Source: Lutimonas halocynthiae
Lineage (GTDB): Bacteria; Bacteroidota; Bacteroidia; Flavobacteriales; Flavobacteriaceae
Assembly: GCF_030409835.1 (NCBI RefSeq)
Contig: NZ_JAUFQO010000001.1
Coordinates: 372,001 to 436,000 of the forward strand
Direction of reading: 5' to 3'
Length of the DNA: 64,000 nucleotides
Made by a program: the position numbers and the translations under genes. Below are positions 61,607 to 64,000 of the stretch, piece after piece. Position 1 is the stretch's first letter. The number at the start of each line of letters is the position of its first letter. The notes below the pieces were generated by a model that was given only the letters and a program-made list of their open reading frames with translations, made no database searches and had not been told where the DNA came from.

Positions 61607-62034
61607 TGAAAGTATTTTATTTCTTATTCATGGTTTTTTTAATTTTTAGTTGCACTGATAAAGTGAACTATGAGAAGCCGGAAGACCTTATTGGCAAGGA
61701 GGAGATGATTAATCTGCTCTATGATATGCACCTTGCTGTTGGAACTTCTAATATTAAAAATGTTCATTTGGAGAAAAACAGGAATTATATGTCATTGGTG
61801 TTCCAAAAATATGGAATTGATAGCACGCAGTTCGCTGCTTCAAATATTTACTATACTTCAAACATCAATGAATATGAGGAAATTTATGAAGAAGTGCAAC
61901 GGAGGTTAGACACTATTAAGAACTTTTATCAAGATAGAATGGATTCTTTGGCAGGTGAGCAAACTACGCAAAGAAACAAAGCAATTCAGAAAAAAACGGA
62001 CAGTATAGAAAAGTATCAAAAAAGAAGGAACTAA
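61606..62034 (+). CDS. DUF4296 lipoprotein
   Basis: A 142-residue lipoprotein (MKVFYFLFMVFLIFSC, Cys at 16). The DUF4296 core is clear: PEDLIGKEEMINLLYDMHLAVGTSN, then NYMSLVFQKYGIDSTQFAASNIYYTSNINEYEEIYEEVQRRLD, and a long C-terminal helix. The family is found in Bacteroidota and its role is unknown. Its ATG shares the last base of the dihydroorotase stop (TAATG), so translation is coupled. Converges with the epimerase gene. Confidence 0.86.
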   Translation: MKVFYFLFMVFLIFSCTDKVNYEKPEDLIGKEEMINLLYDMHLAVGTSNIKNVHLEKNRNYMSLVFQKYGIDSTQFAASNIYYTSNINEYEEIYEEVQRRLDTIKNFYQDRMDSLAGEQTTQRNKAIQKKTDSIEKYQKRRN

Positions 62035-62037
62035 ATC

Positions 62038-63039
62038 TTACTGTACCAGACTTTGAGCCGTTTTTTGAATACATGATTCCATAGCTTCAAACTCAAAATT
62101 TAATTCTTTCTTTATTTTTTCCGCAGTATAAGGATGATCGGCCAATGCTGACCTCGCCGTTCTTTTGGTCAGCAAGGGAGGCGAAAGCGTGATTTTACTT
62201 CTTAAAAATTCAATACGCCAGATACATTCACTCATTAATTTGTTAATTCGAACTTTCGGTTTGTTTTTATTGAGCGCTTTTGAGATGGAATAGAGTACTT
62301 GTTTATAGCTGAGATTTTCTGATACCACTATAAAGCGCTGGTTGCTTACGTTAGAGTTCATAAGGCGCTGCATTATTTTTACTACATCTTGAACCCCTAC
62401 GAATCCGGTGATACCTGTAGTATAAAATTTTAAACCTTGTTGAACCTTAGTAAACATACGTCCTGAGCCTTTATGCCAGAAACCAGAACCAATAATGACT
62501 CCAGGGTTCACAATAACAACCGGAACTCCTTCTTGGGAAGCTCTCCAAACCTCCATTTCAGCACCATATTTTGTTATGGCGTAGCCACTTTTATCAGTAG
62601 CGCTGTTCCAATTATCAGATTCGTCCATGATAACACCTGGCGCTGCGTTTTCAATGGCAGCTACTGAACTGACAAAACACAGCTTTTCAACCTGATTGCA
62701 AATACAGAGATTAACAATATTAGTTGTACCCTCAATGTTTATCCTTCTCATTTTCTGATAATCACTCGATAAAAATGATACCAGTGCAGCAGAATGATAC
62801 ACCTGATGCACATTTTCAAAAGCAATTTCAAGTTCAGGCACATCATTAAGGTCAGCCTCAACCCACCTTATTTTATTAAATATGTTATCTGCTTCAGGGC
62901 TATAATATTGAAAAACTCTTTTAACAGCATTGAGGTCACTGTTTTTTTGATGAATAGCACGAACACTATCATTTTCAAGTAAAAGATGATATAACAAGTG
63001 GGAGCCCACCAAGCCAGTTCCGCCGGTTACCAAAATCAT
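62038..63039 (-). CDS. NAD-dependent epimerase/dehydratase (extended SDR)
   Basis: A 333-residue extended SDR. The N-terminal Rossmann motif is ILVTGGTGLVGSHLLYHLL, with the adenine-binding VEADLND strand, SSVAAI serine region and catalytic Tyr-x3-Lys in GYAITKYGAEMEVWRA. VVIVNPGVIIGSGFW is the dihydroflavonol-reductase-like P-x-x-x-x-G segment. Sugar-nucleotide or lipid-like substrate; not identified. It lies between the DUF4296 gene (convergent) and tyrS (divergent). Confidence 0.88.
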   Translation of the reverse strand: MILVTGGTGLVGSHLLYHLLLENDSVRAIHQKNSDLNAVKRVFQYYSPEADNIFNKIRWVEADLNDVPELEIAFENVHQVYHSAALVSFLSSDYQKMRRINIEGTTNIVNLCICNQVEKLCFVSSVAAIENAAPGVIMDESDNWNSATDKSGYAITKYGAEMEVWRASQEGVPVVIVNPGVIIGSGFWHKGSGRMFTKVQQGLKFYTTGITGFVGVQDVVKIMQRLMNSNVSNQRFIVVSENLSYKQVLYSISKALNKNKPKVRINKLMSECIWRIEFLRSKITLSPPLLTKRTARSALADHPYTAEKIKKELNFEFEAMESCIQKTAQSLVQ

Positions 63040-63138
63040 GTTACGAAAATAAACATTTGAATGAAACTATCTGATTCAATGAAGCCTTTATTTATTTGAA
63101 TTATTATGAGAATTGAATTCAAAGAAGGCGATCTTTTT

Positions 63139-63146
63139 TATATTTG
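63139..63146 (+). promoter_or_regulatory. Bacteroidota -7 promoter box (TATATTTG) for tyrS
   Basis: Perfect TAnnTTTG, 12 bases before the tyrS ATG. A TTG at 63113-63115 could be the -33 element with a 23-base spacer. Confidence 0.5.
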
Positions 63147-63158
63147 CTGAAATTTTTT

Positions 63159-64000
63159 ATGATGAAGAAGAATTTCGTTGAAGAGCTTCGTTGGAGAGGA
63201 CTCCTGCACAATATCATGCCAGGAACAGAAGAGCAATTATTAAAAGAATCAACTGCGGCCTATATTGGTTTTGATCCTACAGCAGATTCTTTGCATATAG
63301 GAAGCTTGGTACAAATCATATTATTAATGCATTTGCAACGCTCAGGTCATAGACCAATTGCGCTTGTGGGTGGGGCAACCGGAATGATAGGTGATCCTTC
63401 AGGGAAATCGAATGAAAGAAATTTACTCGATGAAGAAACCCTTGCAAAAAATATAAAAGGAGTGAAACAGACGCTTGAAAGATTCATTGATTTTTCGGGT
63501 GCTGTTGACAATGCCGCTGAAATGGTAAATAATTATGATTGGATGAAAGACCTTTCATTTTTAGAATTTGCCAGAGATATTGGAAAACACATCACGGTTA
63601 ATTATATGATGGCTAAAGATTCGGTAAAGAATCGAATCAATTCTGAATCTAAAGAAGGGATGAGTTTTACAGAATTCACTTACCAATTGGTTCAAGGTTA
63701 TGATTTTCTTCATTTATACAGCCATAAAAATTGTCTTTTACAGATAGGGGGGAGTGACCAATGGGGAAATATCACCACAGGTACTGAGTTGATTCGCAGA
63801 AAGGTACAAGGAAAAGCATATGCTTTGACCAGTCCTTTGGTGACGAAAGCAGATGGTACAAAATTTGGAAAAACAGAAGGAGGAAATATTTGGCTTGATA
63901 CGAAAAGAACTTCTCCTTATAAATTTTACCAATACTGGTTAAACGCTTCAGATGTTGATGCTGAGAATTATATTAAGATCTTTACTTTTCTCGATAAAGA
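63159..64000 (+). CDS. tyrS: Tyrosine-tRNA ligase, 3' end outside window
   Basis: The first 280 codons of a class I synthetase. The HIGH-equivalent is [10 protein letters not shown] (His46-Ser49); [18 protein letters not shown] is the tyrosine/ATP loop; [14 protein letters not shown] and the KMSKS-equivalent KFGKT ([14 protein letters not shown]) are present. The frame runs off the window end without a stop. Either ATG 63159 or 63162 could be the start. A perfect TATATTTG box lies upstream. Confidence 0.96.
   Translation, partial: MMKKNFVEELRWRGLLHNIMPGTEEQLLKESTAAYIGFDPTADSLHIGSLVQIILLMHLQRSGHRPIALVGGATGMIGDPSGKSNERNLLDEETLAKNIKGVKQTLERFIDFSGAVDNAAEMVNNYDWMKDLSFLEFARDIGKHITVNYMMAKDSVKNRINSESKEGMSFTEFTYQLVQGYDFLHLYSHKNCLLQIGGSDQWGNITTGTELIRRKVQGKAYALTSPLVTKADGTKFGKTEGGNIWLDTKRTSPYKFYQYWLNASDVDAENYIKIFTFLDK

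Noticed and set aside
1-64000. CRISPR arrays, insertion sequences, prophage or toxin-antitoxin genes
   Set aside because: No regularly spaced repeats, transposase or integrase motifs, phage structural genes or toxin pairs were seen on either strand.

Overview
The window reads as a chromosomal segment of a low-GC marine-type member of the Flavobacteriia (Bacteroidota). This is an inference from gene content: the T9SS protein PorZ, a TonB-dependent receptor, many families largely restricted to Bacteroidota (DUF4175, DUF4271, DUF4296, DUF2807/GIN, DUF4174), the Bacteroidota-type dihydroorotase and YbeY variants, and several perfect TAnnTTTG (-7) promoter boxes. No rRNA, tRNA, CRISPR array, prophage or insertion sequence was recognised. 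Coding density is high, and most genes sit in short co-directional runs with 4-14 base overlaps or gaps under 15 bases.

Layout. 2-14455 is all plus strand: a truncated flavin oxidoreductase, small enzymes (TfoX-N, GNAT, HAD), a lipoprotein, a GyrI-like/Crp-Fnr/DinB set, an epimerase plus steroid-reductase-like pair, a berberine-bridge-type FAD oxidase, then a carbohydrate-flavoured stretch (secreted GH3 glycosidase, ADP-ribosylglycohydrolase-fold lipoprotein, methyltransferase, SDR, YdjC deacetylase). 14452-30940 is almost all minus strand: a heme-type TonB receptor, recO, porZ, an unusual OmpA-family protein, a Skp-like lipoprotein, and the operon DUF4175-ybeY-mnmG-methyltransferase. This stretch carries a perfect 16-bp parS site (27215-27230) in the ybeY/mnmG gap and a second, 15/16 site inside the methyltransferase gene (25209-25224). 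The region is therefore probably a ParB loading zone and origin-proximal.

31021-44136 starts with a degenerate CDF transporter and continues with a minus-strand block that is the best candidate for a little-described system: three tandem YtcJ-like amidohydrolase lipoproteins (36737-42267) followed by four different outer-membrane beta-barrel proteins (31939-36594). Two of its promoters share a 49-bp element (39/49 identical), and the region upstream of the first amidohydrolase holds a 25-bp near-perfect palindrome beside a TATCTTTG box and a second, two-tier dyad. The likely job, an inference, is uptake and extracytoplasmic hydrolysis of an amide or related substrate.

44221-64000 is mostly housekeeping: gltX, a thioesterase, an SPFH protein, tatA, a GIN-domain protein, rnr, a lipid kinase, rpiB, a CzcD-type zinc exporter, recA, hemD, a GT39 plus dolichyl-phosphate-mannose-synthase-like pair, dihydroorotase, an epimerase and a 3'-truncated tyrS. 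Between the lipid kinase and rpiB lies about 530 bp of very AT-rich non-coding DNA with one TTATACACA DnaA-box-like site and a GTGTATTA/TAATACAC dyad. Transcription is mostly leftward to its left and more mixed but largely rightward to its right, so it is a tentative oriC candidate. A 5'-truncated outer-membrane-protein gene (54523-55092) is a decayed remnant.
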